Below, piece by piece: positions 54,116 to 64,000 of a DNA stretch of 64,000 nucleotides. Where the stretch lies: the NCBI GenBank assembly GCA_021399435.1, contig JAJTUP010000032.1, positions 744,001 through 808,000 of the forward strand, given 5' to 3'. Positions within the stretch are counted from its first letter, which is position 1. The number at the start of each line of letters is the position of its first letter. Under the pieces are notes generated by a model that was not told where the DNA came from, did no database searches, and saw nothing but the letters and a program-made list of their open reading frames with translations. Both the position numbers and the translations under genes were made by a program. This DNA comes from Diaporthe sp. PMI_573. Its lineage: Eukaryota > Ascomycota > Sordariomycetes > Diaporthales > Diaporthaceae.

Positions 54116-55129
54116 TCATACATGTGCGGACAGTTGTCGCCCATCAGCCAGTCCAACAGTTGGAGGGCTTCCGTGCTGGCCCTTTCATTACCAAAGAACT
54201 GTACCCGGGGCCAACCCTTATGATCTCTGATTGTCAGTGTACATGTAGGGTCATCTTTGTTCAGAAGTGTAAATAACCAAGAACACTTATACTCGTCTAT
54301 TTCCGTCCACGGAGGGGAGCCAAAGTTGGTAACAATCCGGTATAGGAGAAGTTGTGAAGAGATGAGTTCATGAAGATCTGTGTCGCTGCAACCTGAAACC
54401 TTGCTGAAATCAACCCGAAGACCAGGATGTTTACCTTCTGCCTCAAAGCGCCAATCCCAATCGCTCCAACGGTGTTTCGGGTTGTGCGCCCGGCGCCAGT
54501 CCTCCATGAGGTTTTGATTCATTGGTATACCCCACTGTGTTGTGAAGTGTTTGGAAAGACAATACGCATCATGCTGCAAATCCACATAGCCGTCCATATC
54601 CACAGTCACCGGCCGTGAACAGATGCCAGTGGTCGCGGGAGGTGAGCGGCACAGTTCTCCATGCATCGTCAAGAACTTATCCCGACGGTCCTCATCTGTG
54701 TCAGACTCATCATCATCCATGATGAGCTGCTCCCCTTCCAAAAGCTTAGCTTCACTCGCCAAGGCCTGGTCCGCACGTGGGAAGCCAGCCAGTTTGCGAT
54801 GGCTTAGTAACAGGTCCTCTATTAAGAGTCTTCTTTCGCAGTCCTCCCCTAGCACCCACATTATCCTCAGCGTTCAAGTAGAATGAAAAGGAAAAGAGAA
54901 AGAACATACATTCGTCAAAACATCGAATTGGATCATCTGCATGTTGAATAGCTGAGATGAGCATTCTGGCCTCTGTTGCTTTGCTTGCGTTGTATGTGAC
55001 TTTGCTCTCGCTCTTCGTGGCGTCGGCAGGACGCTTGGTGCCGCTCACTTTCGTGGACTTCAAGAAACTTGCCTTTATCCCGGCTGTAGCCTTCTGGCTG
55101 GCCTGGCGTTTTGACTGTCTCTTAGCCAT
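54088..55129 (-). CDS. Uncharacterised two-exon protein, 326 aa
   Basis: Exon 1 is 55129-54910. A 61-nt intron (54909-54849) has donor GTATGT and acceptor GCTAG, and the phase-1 join gives CFDE-W-EDCERRLL. Exon 2 is 54848-54088. The N-terminus is Lys/Ala/Ser-rich and basic (MAKRQSKRQASQKATAG). An acidic stretch (IMDDDESDTDEDRRDKF) precedes a globular part with CLSKHFTTQWGIPMNQNLME, RWSDWDWRFEAEGKHPG and DEYKCSWLFTLLNKDDPTC. No family recognised. The frame is clean. Confidence 0.6.
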
Positions 55130-55539
55130 GGATGCAGCTGTAGTTCTGGTGCAAGAAGACTCTTAGGAGAAAATGAGATGGTTCACTACCAGCCCCCAAA
55201 ATACGACCCCGCTTTCCAAGGCAAAATGACACCCTTTTATCAGCTGACTCACCGCAGTAGGTGCGTGACCCGCGACTTGATTGGCTCTGGATGTGCACAG
55301 CCTCCTTTGTTTTAGAGCGTGCGAGAATTCTGACCAGCATGTCCGCATGACACCGTCTGCATGAGGTCTTGCGTCGACCCGGATCTCGACCCACCAGGTA
55401 ACACGGCAAGCAACAGAGCGTTGTGCAACTTTGGGTGCGGTATGGGCCTCTGCTAGCTCGTGACCTGCCCTGGAATTAATACTCATCTACAAGGACGAAA
55501 ACGAAGCCATCCAGAAACTCAACAAATGGGTACTTCGGA
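55130..55539. other. Intergenic region
   Basis: No gene seen. Overlapping minus-strand ORFs (55122-55486) have no recognisable motif. It is the upstream region of the minus-strand gene ending at 54088. Confidence 0.3.
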
Positions 55540-56035
55540 TTGTCTCCATCTTACAAAGCTACGTGCTGTGGGGAAGACGAGCCGATATGGCAGTGGCATC
55601 AGAACCTGGAAAACAGGTGTGCCCTGACAAAAACAGAAGAGAAAGGCGAAATACTGGCAGCCTACAAACAAGCCATCAGACCTCCAAGAAACATCCGTGA
55701 AGCCATAGCGTGGGTGAATCGATGGGAAGACATCATGGCGAGAGGAAATAAACACGACCTCTCGACCACCAAAGACCCGATTGTTTGGGTACCAGATCTA
55801 CTACAGGCTCTGGGAGGGATAATCCCAACCTGGACAACAGTTTTCCGGCAGACAAGACAAAAGGACATGGCCGATGGGAGCCTCAAGTTTCGAGGAGTTG
55901 GAAACGACCTCCGTAAAGAGATCGCGGCCTAGGGCTCACGAATCAACGTGAAAGCCTCAAAAGGAGCCTTTGCGACAACATACGATGGCGAAAACAGCCA
56001 TGGCACTGGAAATGGGGACGCCCACGGTGAGGTCA
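55540..56035 (+). pseudogene. Copia gag relic
   Basis: Homologous to residues about 125-290 of the gag at 20658-21857: TCCGEDEPIWQWHQNLENRC, EAIAWVNRWEDIMARGN, LLQALGGIIPTWTTVFRQT, DGSLKFRGVGNDLRKEI. After an in-frame TAG at 55930-55932 it continues VKASKGAFATTYDGENSHG. No ATG or zinc knuckle. It is a diverged relative, not a recent copy. Confidence 0.8.
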
Positions 56036-56419
56036 ACGATGTCCTTTTTCTGCTCTGGAGTGTATTCTCTAGGGGAAGACATTGACATGCCATAGCGATC
56101 CGGGCTGGTGTGTGGGTGATCCTGAGAAGCTCTCTGCAGGGCATCATTGATTTGTTCGGTGTTCGCAGAACCCGGCGCCGCCGAGCGCGGTTGAGGGTAC
56201 GGACTCGGTCCGTCTTTATTCTCATGTGGCGAGCACCGGAATTTTCGAATCCGCTCACGCTCTGCCTCCTGTCCGCGGTCCCACCCATCATCGCCATACA
56301 ACCGATGCAGCTGTGCTTCCCCATCACACTCGTACGGGTCCCGCTCCCTTGGTTCAAACTTTCCTTTCGCTTGGTCAGTACAACTCACCGTTTCTACTGA
56401 CTGGTTCTAACATCCCACA

Positions 56420-57777
56420 GGCCTCCTTCGCCGATATGACATCCGATACGATCCCAAAGTTCACCGACTCCGCTGCCAAGGTCATATCATCAATCTCGCC
56501 GCTAAAGCCTTCCTCTTCGTTACCGACAATGAGAAGCTCGAACGCGACGATCCAGGTCTGTATAATGTGACACTAAAGCATATTGAAGCGTGGCGGAAGA
56601 AGGGACCTCTTGGCAAGCTTCACAACTTCGTCGTTTACACCCAACGGAATGTTCAGCGCAGCCAAAAGTTTCTTGCTATCAGCCATAACCGTAAGCTTGC
56701 GCGAGACAACGACACAAGGTGGAGCTCGTGGTATACCATGTTGAGAGCGGCCTTGAATCTTAGAGACGCAATTGACGGCTATTTCAACAAATGGATGGAA
56801 GCAGACTGCGCTGGAGACGAGCTCTCTTCAGAGGACTGGACCATCTTGGAGAAGATCAAGTCCTTCTTAGAGAAGCTGAAGATGACGACTAAGGCTCTCG
56901 AATCATCGTTTGCAACACTCGACAATGTCCTCCTGGCTATGGACTTCGTATTGGCACAATTCGAAGCCGGCAAGGAGGCAAATGTCGACGATCCGGTGAT
57001 GGCACCGATGTATAACTCGGGCTGGGCGAAGATGGACAAGTATTACCGCCTTACTGATGAATCACCTGCCTACGTTGCAGCTATCGTGCTCCACCCTTCG
57101 CATAAATGGCACTACATCCAGGAGAACTGGAAAAAGGAGTGGGTTGAGTCGTCGAAGGAGTTGCTTGAGGCGCTGTGGAACGAATATAAGCCTGTGGAAT
57201 CACCTCTTCCACTCTGCGAGGTCCCATCGGCGACCACGAACGAGTTCTTGAATTGGCGGAACAAGCACCTGCAGCCGCCACTCATCACGGACGAATACGA
57301 GCGTTATTGCAAGTCTGAACGGGTTTATGGTTTTACGAGCGCCCTTGCATGGTGGCTAGAGGAGACGCAGCAGAAAAACTACCCGAGCCTGAGCAAGATG
57401 GCCGTGGATATATTGTCAATTCCTGCAATCTCTGCGGAGCCCGAACGACTCTTCTCTGGGGCAAAGATAGCGATTACAGACCGTCGAAATCGACTTGGGA
57501 GTGATGTGATTGAAGCATTGGAGTGCCTGAAGTCATGGTTTGGGATACGAGATTTTCAAGGTGACGAGATTTTCGCTGAGGCAGATGAATGATGAGGTCC
57601 ACGTGGAATATATTGGATGTATTGTCACACTGCCAATATATTGGGTTCTTGGCAATACAATACAATATGGGTCATGTTCATATTGGGTAATACAATATCG
57701 CCTCTTGACAATACGATATTATTGCGAGGGGGTCCATATTGCCAATATACGTATTGTTTATATTATTAGCAACACTG
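56420..57777 (+). mobile_element. hAT transposase relic, central and C-terminal parts
   Basis: From about 56431 the frame reads YDPKVHRLRCQGHIINLAAK, then NDTRWSSWYTMLRAALNLRD, NSGWAKMDKYYRLTDES, PAYVAAIVLHPSHKWHYI and the dimerisation region MAVDILSIPAISAEPERLFS, GAKIAITDRRNRLGSDVIEA, ending at 57592. A TTCTAACATCCCACAG acceptor at 56419 suggests an upstream exon that is missing. The BED finger is absent. A CAATA-rich subterminal zone follows, and CAACACTG at 57770-57777 may be the terminus. The retained frame is long and open (over 380 codons). Confidence 0.8.
57593..57777 (+). repeat. CAATA/TATTG-rich subterminal repeats
   Basis: At least ten occurrences of CAATA or TATTG on either strand lie in about 160 bp after the hAT stop codon. 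Clustered short motifs next to a terminus are usual transposase-binding sites in hAT elements. Confidence 0.6.
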
Positions 57778-57988
57778 GCCCTAGATCGTGAGTTTCGTCC
57801 GGGTAGACATGTGTCCATTTCTCTGTGCTTGAACTGTCTGAGTATAACTTTCCTAGCTCGGTGCTGGACAGCCATTCCCGTACAATCGAAAATTCCTGCA
57901 TGCTCGTACCAAAGCGATATACAATCTGCTCCAGGCCTTGAAAGGCTGAGACGTTTGGGGGGCTGACTGTCAAACACACTTACCGCAG

Positions 57989-59127
57989 CCAGAGACAAAT
58001 TCTCTGCATGCTCTGATGCAGCCACATCAGCTGCGAAGCTCTTTCGCGCTATAGAGGACATCCAAGTCAACATCGACTACCAATCCCGCATACAGCGAAT
58101 TCTGTGTTGTGCACTGGCTCAGCTGCACAGAAAATCCACATCACTGGACCCGATCAGGCAAAAATTCCAACATGCGAAGAACAGAATTACTCACTATATT
58201 CACATTGGTCACAAGTGGGCGACAATCCTCGACTGCTTTGCGTCTTCTGCGGGCGTATCCCAGGACCAGGTCACAGGGCTCTTCTGCGTGTTGGACTCCT
58301 TATCGGTGTAAGTTTGTTCGGCAACACAGCGAATCCAGCCACAACACTCACCTGTCCTAGCTGGGAGAGAGCTTCCACGGTCGACGTTCAACTGGCCTCC
58401 GGAATACTTTCCCAAAACAAAACCTTCTGGGCACAGGTTGAGCAGCTCACCATACCCGTTAACCGTTTACTTGCATCAATACTTTGTATGCGGCGGGCCT
58501 TACTTTTTGGTTCCAGCCAGTTATATACAAACCGGCTAATTGTATGCAGTTACGCATTCGTTTTGCGACGAAACTTCGATTTTCAGACCCCAGCCAAAAC
58601 CCCTCGACATGGCTGGTGGTTGTTTATCAAGATACCACAATACACAGGCTAGAACAGCCTCCGAGCCTGAAAGCGTGCGCACCACCTCTGAGACTGGCGG
58701 CCTTAACTCGACAACCGCTTCAGCTAAAGACGCCCCAGCACTGCTACTTTCATTCCTATCGCCAGACCACAACCTAACCCAAGACTTCCTCCGCCACGGA
58801 GGTTCGCGTCGTAAACGCTGGACGGTTCATGGCAACACTGAAGAGGTAGATGCAAACATTGCAGGCCTTTCACCAGACCTTAGTCGTCTCCTCTCTGATG
58901 ATGACTCACTTGGCCGTGCCCTCGACATGCTTTCGAGGAGCATCTTGAACAAGTCCGGCCAAGCTTACATGTTAGACAAGGAGGCCGCAAGCGGTATCCG
59001 GCGGAATCTTTCCGCGGAGGAAACAGTCTTCTGGAAATGCCAGGCGTTTATCACAGCGTACAGAGCTATTCCATGGAAATACATTGAATCCAGGTTTGTG
59101 TTTAGCTTTTGGCTTAAAAGCAACTGA
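57989..59127 (+). CDS. Uncharacterised multi-exon gene, 5' end missing
   Basis: Predicted exons are 57989-58307, 58361-58485 and 58550 onward; introns are 53 and 64 nt (donors GTAAGT and GTATGC, the second with a GGCTAAT branch and GCAG acceptor), and phases agree throughout. A CTGACT branch and CGCAG acceptor before 57989 imply an earlier exon, probably lost to, or beyond, the hAT. The product reads DKFSACSDAATSAAKLFRAI, ITHYIHIGHKWATILDCFAS, TFWAQVEQLTIPV, then a Ser/Pro linker and DANIAGLSPDLSRLLSDDD and AEETVFWKCQAFITAYR. The end is either TAA-like stop codons after a further intron near 59150 or the stop at 59127. No domain recognised. Confidence 0.5.
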
Positions 59128-59459
59128 TTTTGCTAACAAAGGACATACTAACATAAATGTATCGACGATACTGCCGCACCTCCGCTACACTGTATCATCT
59201 TACAAGGACTGCTTTGAAAGGTTGGGCTCTAGAGCGTGAGGTGTAGGGATTTAAGGAACTTCAAAATTAAACTGTTAAATATCTACTTCTTCATTTTTAA
59301 GATAAGAATTTCTAAATTAAGAAACAAAGTAGTGGCTGATTGCCCGAAAACAGCAGACATGCATGAATCAAGTTATTGTGCAAATGATATTCAGAACCGT
59401 AAAGCTTGATTGCAGTACTGCATGTACATATCATAAATGAAGAAATTTATTTTTGTCGA

Positions 59460-59749
59460 GAGGTCACTGGGGAAGATGCTGGGCAAGGGGTTGCATGAGG
59501 GCAGATCAGGATCTGAACATTCTGTGCTATGTTGCGATGCCTAACTACATTGTGATTCTAGTGCGTCTAGCCACCCATCTTATAACCTGACCTGCCCATC
59601 CCTCATGGATCTCGATGCACGCTGGCCTGAGCGAGGCTCAGCCCTGACTTGGGCGCCGTATGGGCCTGAGCGGTGCTGCGGTGCCTTTCGCCGATACTAC
59701 GGTGCCCTTCACCGGGCCTCCGACGGGCCCGAAGTGCTGCCTTCCAACA
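59460..59749 (+). repeat. 251-bp dispersed repeat, copy B, with 39-bp insertion
   Basis: Matches 28868-29118 in inverted orientation. Insertion 59634-59672 is flanked by a duplicated GGCCTGAGCG (10 bp, one copy counted within the insertion), as expected after insertion or imprecise excision of a transposon that makes 9-10-bp target duplications. A handful of substitutions separate the copies, and most are transitions. Confidence 0.85.
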
Positions 59750-60397
59750 ATTTTTAATCCCGTGATGTGAATTCCTTATTCTGAAAAGGGGCAGATAAAA
59801 AGTCGCCACTGCCGAGACTATGTTGCATATCTTAAAATGGTTTGAGGAATCGGATTTCAAATGTAAAGAATCACTAAACGGTACAGTATACGGATTAGAA
59901 ATCCGTAAAACTTTTATGTGGCACTGTGGATGAGACCTAGCGAGGTTGTCCTTCACGGCCGGCAGTAGTTCTCACCAATACGCCGCGGAGGCAAAGTCAT
60001 TTACCCTAAATGCCAGACACGATAGCGTGCAATATTAGCTAATACTATTCTGGTCAACTCCTACATCTCAGAGAACAGACGTACGGGTAGTAAGAGAACA
60101 GCCTGGGAGGTAGCTGCTACTCGCTGTCTGGAAGTTCAGAACCGAATCCAAGTGGTGCGCTTTGCGGCGGATGGAGGCTGCTTACTGATAGGTCGTACGA
60201 TACTCCTACGCGCATATATTATACAAGAGGAGAGGTTTCTCAGCGATATGTGCAGCGAGTATTGGGCGGATAGAAGTTTCGTAGTTTTCAATGTCATCCA
60301 TATCTAGCTGTATGTCATTTTCTATTACCATGATGCTGCCTCGGTAAGATCGGCTATTATTTGCACGGGCGGCCTCGGCCGCTCTCAGCTTCAATGA
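59750..60397. other. Intergenic region
   Basis: No gene supported. It forms the 3' flank of the RBR gene. A TTG-started minus-strand frame at 60206-60394 follows the RBR stop but has no motif. Confidence 0.35.
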
Positions 60398-61888
60398 TCA
60401 AATCCTTGTGCCGGTGTGTGGAGGAGGAGGAGGAGCAGTAGCAGCAGGAGGTGGAATAGGACGAGGTCGAGGATGAGGTAGTGCTTGTGGCTGTGGCTGT
60501 GGCGGTTGCTGAGCTTGTCCGAGGAGATGGTTGCCAGCCCGCTCGAGTATGTTTCCCACGTTTAAGCGTACCAATGTGCACAGGCGACCGCCTGGCCCGT
60601 GATGGTGATGGTGGTGACGATGATGGATGTCTAACCTGAGTTAGCGAGCCTATCTATTAAAACCCAAGTCATCTCTCACTATCTGCATGCTCTGTACAAA
60701 AGGGTACTAACGTTGCGGAGCCGAGGCCTTTTTCTCCTCATCCTTCTTGACTTGATCAGACAATTGGAACTCCAGCAGATCGGCCTGCACCTCTGGGTGC
60801 ATCTCCCGGGTTCTCTTCCTGGCTTGTTCCTCCGCCGCTCGGACTTCTTCTTGATGCCGCTTCTCTACGAAGTAACCGTCGTCGAACAATGGACAGTTGC
60901 CTGTCTTTCCACCCCGGCTGGCATCGTCAAAATGGCTGTATTCACATGACTTCGAGCAGACGTAGCACTGGATGCTTCTGCACTTCGTGCAAGTCATCTT
61001 GTTGCAGCCATTTTCCTTTATAAATGGTGCTGAGCATTTGTTGCACGTCCGTATCAAAGCTGCCGACATTGCTTCCTCAATCTCATGCCTAGCCGAGTGG
61101 CCGTTATCCAAGGCTGCTTCAGCACATGTTTTGGGGACATGGGTCTCCTTCCTGCACGAACGGCAGCTTGTAACGGCACAATCTGGATTGAGGCATCGGA
61201 ACTCCTTGTCCTCTTTTATGGGGGGATACTCCGCGGCAAACGGACACTGCGGACATGTCTCAAGGTTCTCGATCCCAGCTTCTCGCAGAACGGCCTCTTG
61301 CTCGATACGGTCCAGAGCCGTCATGGAGTGTGCGTCAAGAAAAATCTCCTTCTGGTCCATTGCAAAGCCGCCCGTACAACCATCTGTAGACATGCAGTCC
61401 AGGCGGTATTTCGACAGTCCGATCTGGGTCTCGGCCATCATTCTTGCACAATCTCGACAGAACCAGTGGAGGGTCTCTCCATCACAATGGATCATGCGAT
61501 TCAGAGCATACTCCACAAAGCAACATCCGCAGTCAGCGATATTGCCCTCGAGAATGGCGGCTTCCAGGTTGGTCTTTTCGGCTTCTTCTCGTTTCCGTTC
61601 GATCTCGGATTCTGCGCGCTGTTTGGCCTGAATTTCTCTCAAGGCCCGGAACTCCTCCAACGCTTCGCGTTCCCCCTGATCAGCTGAGGTGCTTATACGG
61701 TCGGCCAGGGCATCCAGATCGTATCTGCCGGGGATTTGTGTGACTCTAGACTTTTTTCGGTAGGGCGGACGGTTGTCAACAGTCGCCGCCACTTCAAGAA
61801 ATGCAGGATAGAGACAATTGTCATGTTCAGAAAACGTTCTTCTCAAGTCTTCAGCGTAGAATTCAGGAAAGGACTGCTGCATGATCAT
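60398..61888 (-). CDS. RBR-type E3 ubiquitin ligase
   Basis: Exon 1 (61888-60712), an 81-nt intron (60711-60631, donor GTTAGT, CTAAC branch near the acceptor) and exon 2 (60630-60398) give 469 aa. Order: N-terminal helical region; coiled-coil-like charged helix (REIQAKQRAESEIERKREEA); RING1 (CGCCFVEY..., HWFCRDCA, LDCMSTDGC); IBR (CPQCPFAAEYPP, CLNPDCAVTSCRSC); RING2 (CNKCSAPFIKENGCNKMTC) with the candidate catalytic Cys in ENGCNKMTC; then FDDG and an amphipathic helix. The second exon encodes a His run, then Gln/Pro-rich and PPPPP repeats. RBR ligases form a thioester on RING2 before ubiquitin transfer. The zinc-ligand pattern is intact. Relatives are RNF216-like fungal TRIAD proteins. An upstream exon cannot be excluded. 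Confidence 0.88.
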
Positions 61889-62848
61889 ATCACTAAATGT
61901 TACCTAGGTACCGGCGGTTGCTCGGCTGCCTCTGAATCAATCTCGCAGCCCTCTGAGGCCTGTGTATGCTCGCCAGCGACGAGCCGAGAAATCCAGATTT
62001 TGAATTCATATTCTAATAAATCCGAAGCGTTGCCAGTGGACGCGAAGGTGCAACTTCAAAGCTGAAATGTTGGTGGCCCACTAAACATATGTCATGTCGC
62101 AAGTGCAGCACTCAATACTGAATTCCGTAGGCTCACCTCTTTTGGCCTCTAGAAAACTAAGATCTAATGCTTAACTTTTAGCAAACTTGAGCAGGCGTTC
62201 TGCAATACCTATATGGTGCAGTTTCTAAGCCTACTAGAACACTTTAGGATCGTGAAATCGTTCCCTAATGTTGAAGGTGTACCAGCAATGGCATATCAGA
62301 TCTTTCGTTTTTTAAAATAGATTTTCTAAAAGTAGTTCTGTGATTGATCCCGAATAAGACATTTGAACAAATGAACCAATGAACTTATAATCAAAACTGG
62401 ATTGATATTAGCGACATCTTCTGACCACATTCTCAACAGGTCGGCGTTGTGCCGATCACATTAACGGATTTCAAATTCTTTTCACGAAATTTAGGAAACC
62501 GACTTACAGCATTACACTCTTCTTTTTTATAGATCTGTGGTGCGAGAAGAACAACGTCACTGTGACAATGCACACAGTAAGGTGGTAAACCTTCTCGACA
62601 ATTGTCTCCACACATTTAATACTTGACATTATCAATTTGTTAAACAAGTGTAAAGTCTATTTAGCCAACTTTTCTATGCGAATTAGCGATTCAGATTCTT
62701 GAGATATGTACTGGATCTGCACTAGCACCGTTCCCATGTGAAGAAGGATCCCAGAACCCGCAATAAGGAATCTTCGTATATTTCAATAGATATAAAATCT
62801 TGAAGTGTCGCGCCTTCGAATGTTATTTCATAGCTACTATCTAACATA
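61889..62848. other. AT-rich intergenic region
   Basis: No recognised gene. Contains the likely promoters of the RBR gene (minus) and the gene at 62849 (plus). Short ORFs at 61736-62065 and 62433-62615 overlap other frames and lack motifs. Confidence 0.35.
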
Positions 62849-63480
62849 ATGGCGTCCACCGAGACCATCAGCCCTGTGTTGAGGAGTGGCAGCTTTTGTG
62901 CGGATGAAACACGAGCTAACATCCTTACTCGGTCGTTTGCTGCATTGAGACTGGATGGTGTGACTCAAGAGAATGAGCATCGAATTTCATCCTACATTCC
63001 TTCTACTAGGTACGTTTTCTGTGGGATCCTTCATTATTCGGACCAGGTCAACTCACAACTCACGACAGACTATGTCTGACGTACCAGCTTATAAGACAGA
63101 ACGTTCGAGTGTTCTTCAAGGACCATTATGAGAACATGTTCCGTGCATGGGTTTCCTTGTTGAAAGAAACAAACTTATCATACAATACTCCCTCCTCAGA
63201 CAGACATGTTATTAATGCCTTCAGGGCAATCAACAATGTCTTTGAAAACCGAAATACTCCACCTCTACTCTTACGACTTGCTTATTTTCAATTCAACAAT
63301 ATGGTTAAAACCCTTCGAGTCGTTGCTCACAACGATAGAAGATGCGGACGAATCAACACCGCCGTTGGGCATAGAAATGCCAGCGTTGTTGTCGACATAT
63401 GTCTTGATAGCCAGCAGTCACTCGGACGCAAGGTTCCGATTAATGCCACACAACATCACATAGCACGTGCATTGAGTTGA
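62849..63480 (+). CDS. Uncharacterised two-exon protein, 190 aa
   Basis: Exon 1 is 62849-63009. A 59-nt intron (63010-63068, donor GTACGT, acceptor GACAG) joins in phase 2 (STR-LCLTYQLIRQ). Exon 2 is 63069-63480. The protein reads ETISPVLRSGSFCADETRAN, LTYQLIRQNVRVFFKDHYEN, MFRAWVSLLKETNLSY, HVINAFRAINNVFENR and RLAYFQFNNMVKTLR, a mostly helical pattern. No known domain. The last codons run into TGATGTTGAC-type repeats that may be the end of the neighbouring hAT, so the C-terminus may be recent. Confidence 0.5.
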
Positions 63481-63583
63481 TGTTGACATGACGTCCAAAC
63501 CTCGCGTGATGTTGATCAACATGCCCGTAGTGTGATGTGTATATGTACAATGTTGATTTCGTTGACATCACCCCGGTCGTCGC

Positions 63584-64000
63584 CTAATCCCCATCCTCAA
63601 TTTCCGTTTCATCAATTGTAAACCCCATAGCGACATCTCCAAACCCCCCTGTAGCGAACTCCTCAGCCTCTTCGTCACTCTCCACGGCTGTGGGACCGCT
63701 TAACCATGCTGTGGCCTTCGTCTTCATAGTCTCGTCGTCACCACAACTCTGCAGAGTCACCAGTTCCTCCTCCTCGTGAATCGACAGCAGTAAGGGGTCG
63801 ATGTGTTGGACCAGGCCGGCACGATACCATGATCGAAGTACTTGACACATGCTGACGATTTGTGCATCGAGAAGTGTCCTATGTGGCGAGACCATTCTGC
63901 CTGATGCCGAGAATAGCCTCTCACACTCTGCCGACATGGCCTGAACGGTGAGAAAATCAAGAGCCATCCGAGACAGGCGGGGATATTTGCGCCGCCTCTC
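63584..64000 (-). mobile_element. hAT transposase C-terminus (runs off the window)
   Basis: Minus-strand frame entering from the window edge: RRRKYPRLSRMALDFLTVQ, MSAECERLFSASGRMVSPHR, DAQIVSMCQVLRSWY, the hAT dimerisation region, then an acidic tail and stop at 63584. It is a different hAT family from the other four pieces. Downstream (63475-63580) short TGATGTTGA-like units recur, as in a subterminal region. Intactness upstream cannot be judged. Confidence 0.85.

Noticed and set aside
55957..56388. Minus-strand 143-codon ORF with a vague J-protein-like REYTPEQKK motif
   Set aside because: It starts with GTG, overlaps the copia gag relic antisense, and lacks an HPD motif.
58104..58652. 182-codon ORF
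   Set aside because: It reads in another frame through predicted introns and exons of the 57989-59127 gene.

Overview
The window comes from a filamentous ascomycete, most likely a Sordariomycete. Genes carry short 46-130 nt GT-AG introns with CTAAC/CTGAC-like branch points. The protein families are fungal: DUF7924, DUF3723, REV3, a GST-kappa/DsbA-like protein, a type-B carboxylesterase and an RBR E3 ligase. The transposons are typical fungal Ty1/copia, Ty3/gypsy with chromodomain, Fot1/pogo, hAT, MULE-like and Tad-like LINE. Gene density is low and transposon remnants are frequent and mixed with broken host genes, so this looks like an accessory, subtelomeric or otherwise repeat-rich compartment. 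Coordinates and introns were read by eye and no database search was run.

Region 1 (1-18.4 kb) holds an ORF broken by one TAG (304-1461), an intact three-exon DUF7924 gene (2056-4510) and an uncharacterised 412-aa gene (5064-6302). A copia remnant without reverse transcriptase follows (7035-9744), then a pogo transposase scrap. The complete-length DNA polymerase zeta gene REV3 (11918-17156) is interrupted by one frameshift and one in-frame TAA.

Region 2 (17.8-33.6 kb) is a patchwork. It contains an hAT piece, the tail of a BAH/PHD-like protein joined to a gypsy integrase/chromodomain tail, an ankyrin fragment cut by a copia gag, an intact DUF3723 gene, a LINE scrap, several uncharacterised genes, a broken membrane-protein gene, and a small secreted protein with six tyrosine-centred repeats (32293-32792).

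Region 3 (32.8-52.3 kb) is shaped by transposition. It has hAT ends lying next to 5'-truncated genes (a SANT/Myb-like protein and a carboxylesterase). A GST-kappa gene has a one-base insertion in a G run. A PD-(D/E)XK-like gene sits behind a copia-like leader. A structurally complete Ty3/gypsy element (41668-47548) has identical 204-bp LTRs, an AAAAC target duplication and a putative -1 frameshift signal, and it is nested inside a copia RT relic. A full-length pogo element has 45-bp terminal inverted repeats but a dead transposase.

Region 4 (52.3-64 kb) carries uncharacterised genes, a copia gag relic, an hAT transposase relic, an inverted copy of a 251-bp segment also seen near 29 kb, an RBR ubiquitin ligase gene, and a further hAT tail running off the window.

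Most nonsense mutations could be explained by C-to-T (or G-to-A) changes creating TAG/TAA, compatible with RIP-like mutation, but this was not computed. The best-preserved genes are DUF7924, DUF3723, the PD-(D/E)XK-like gene, the RBR ligase, the repeat secreted protein and the gypsy element. No shared pathway links the host genes; what they share is their neighbourhood.
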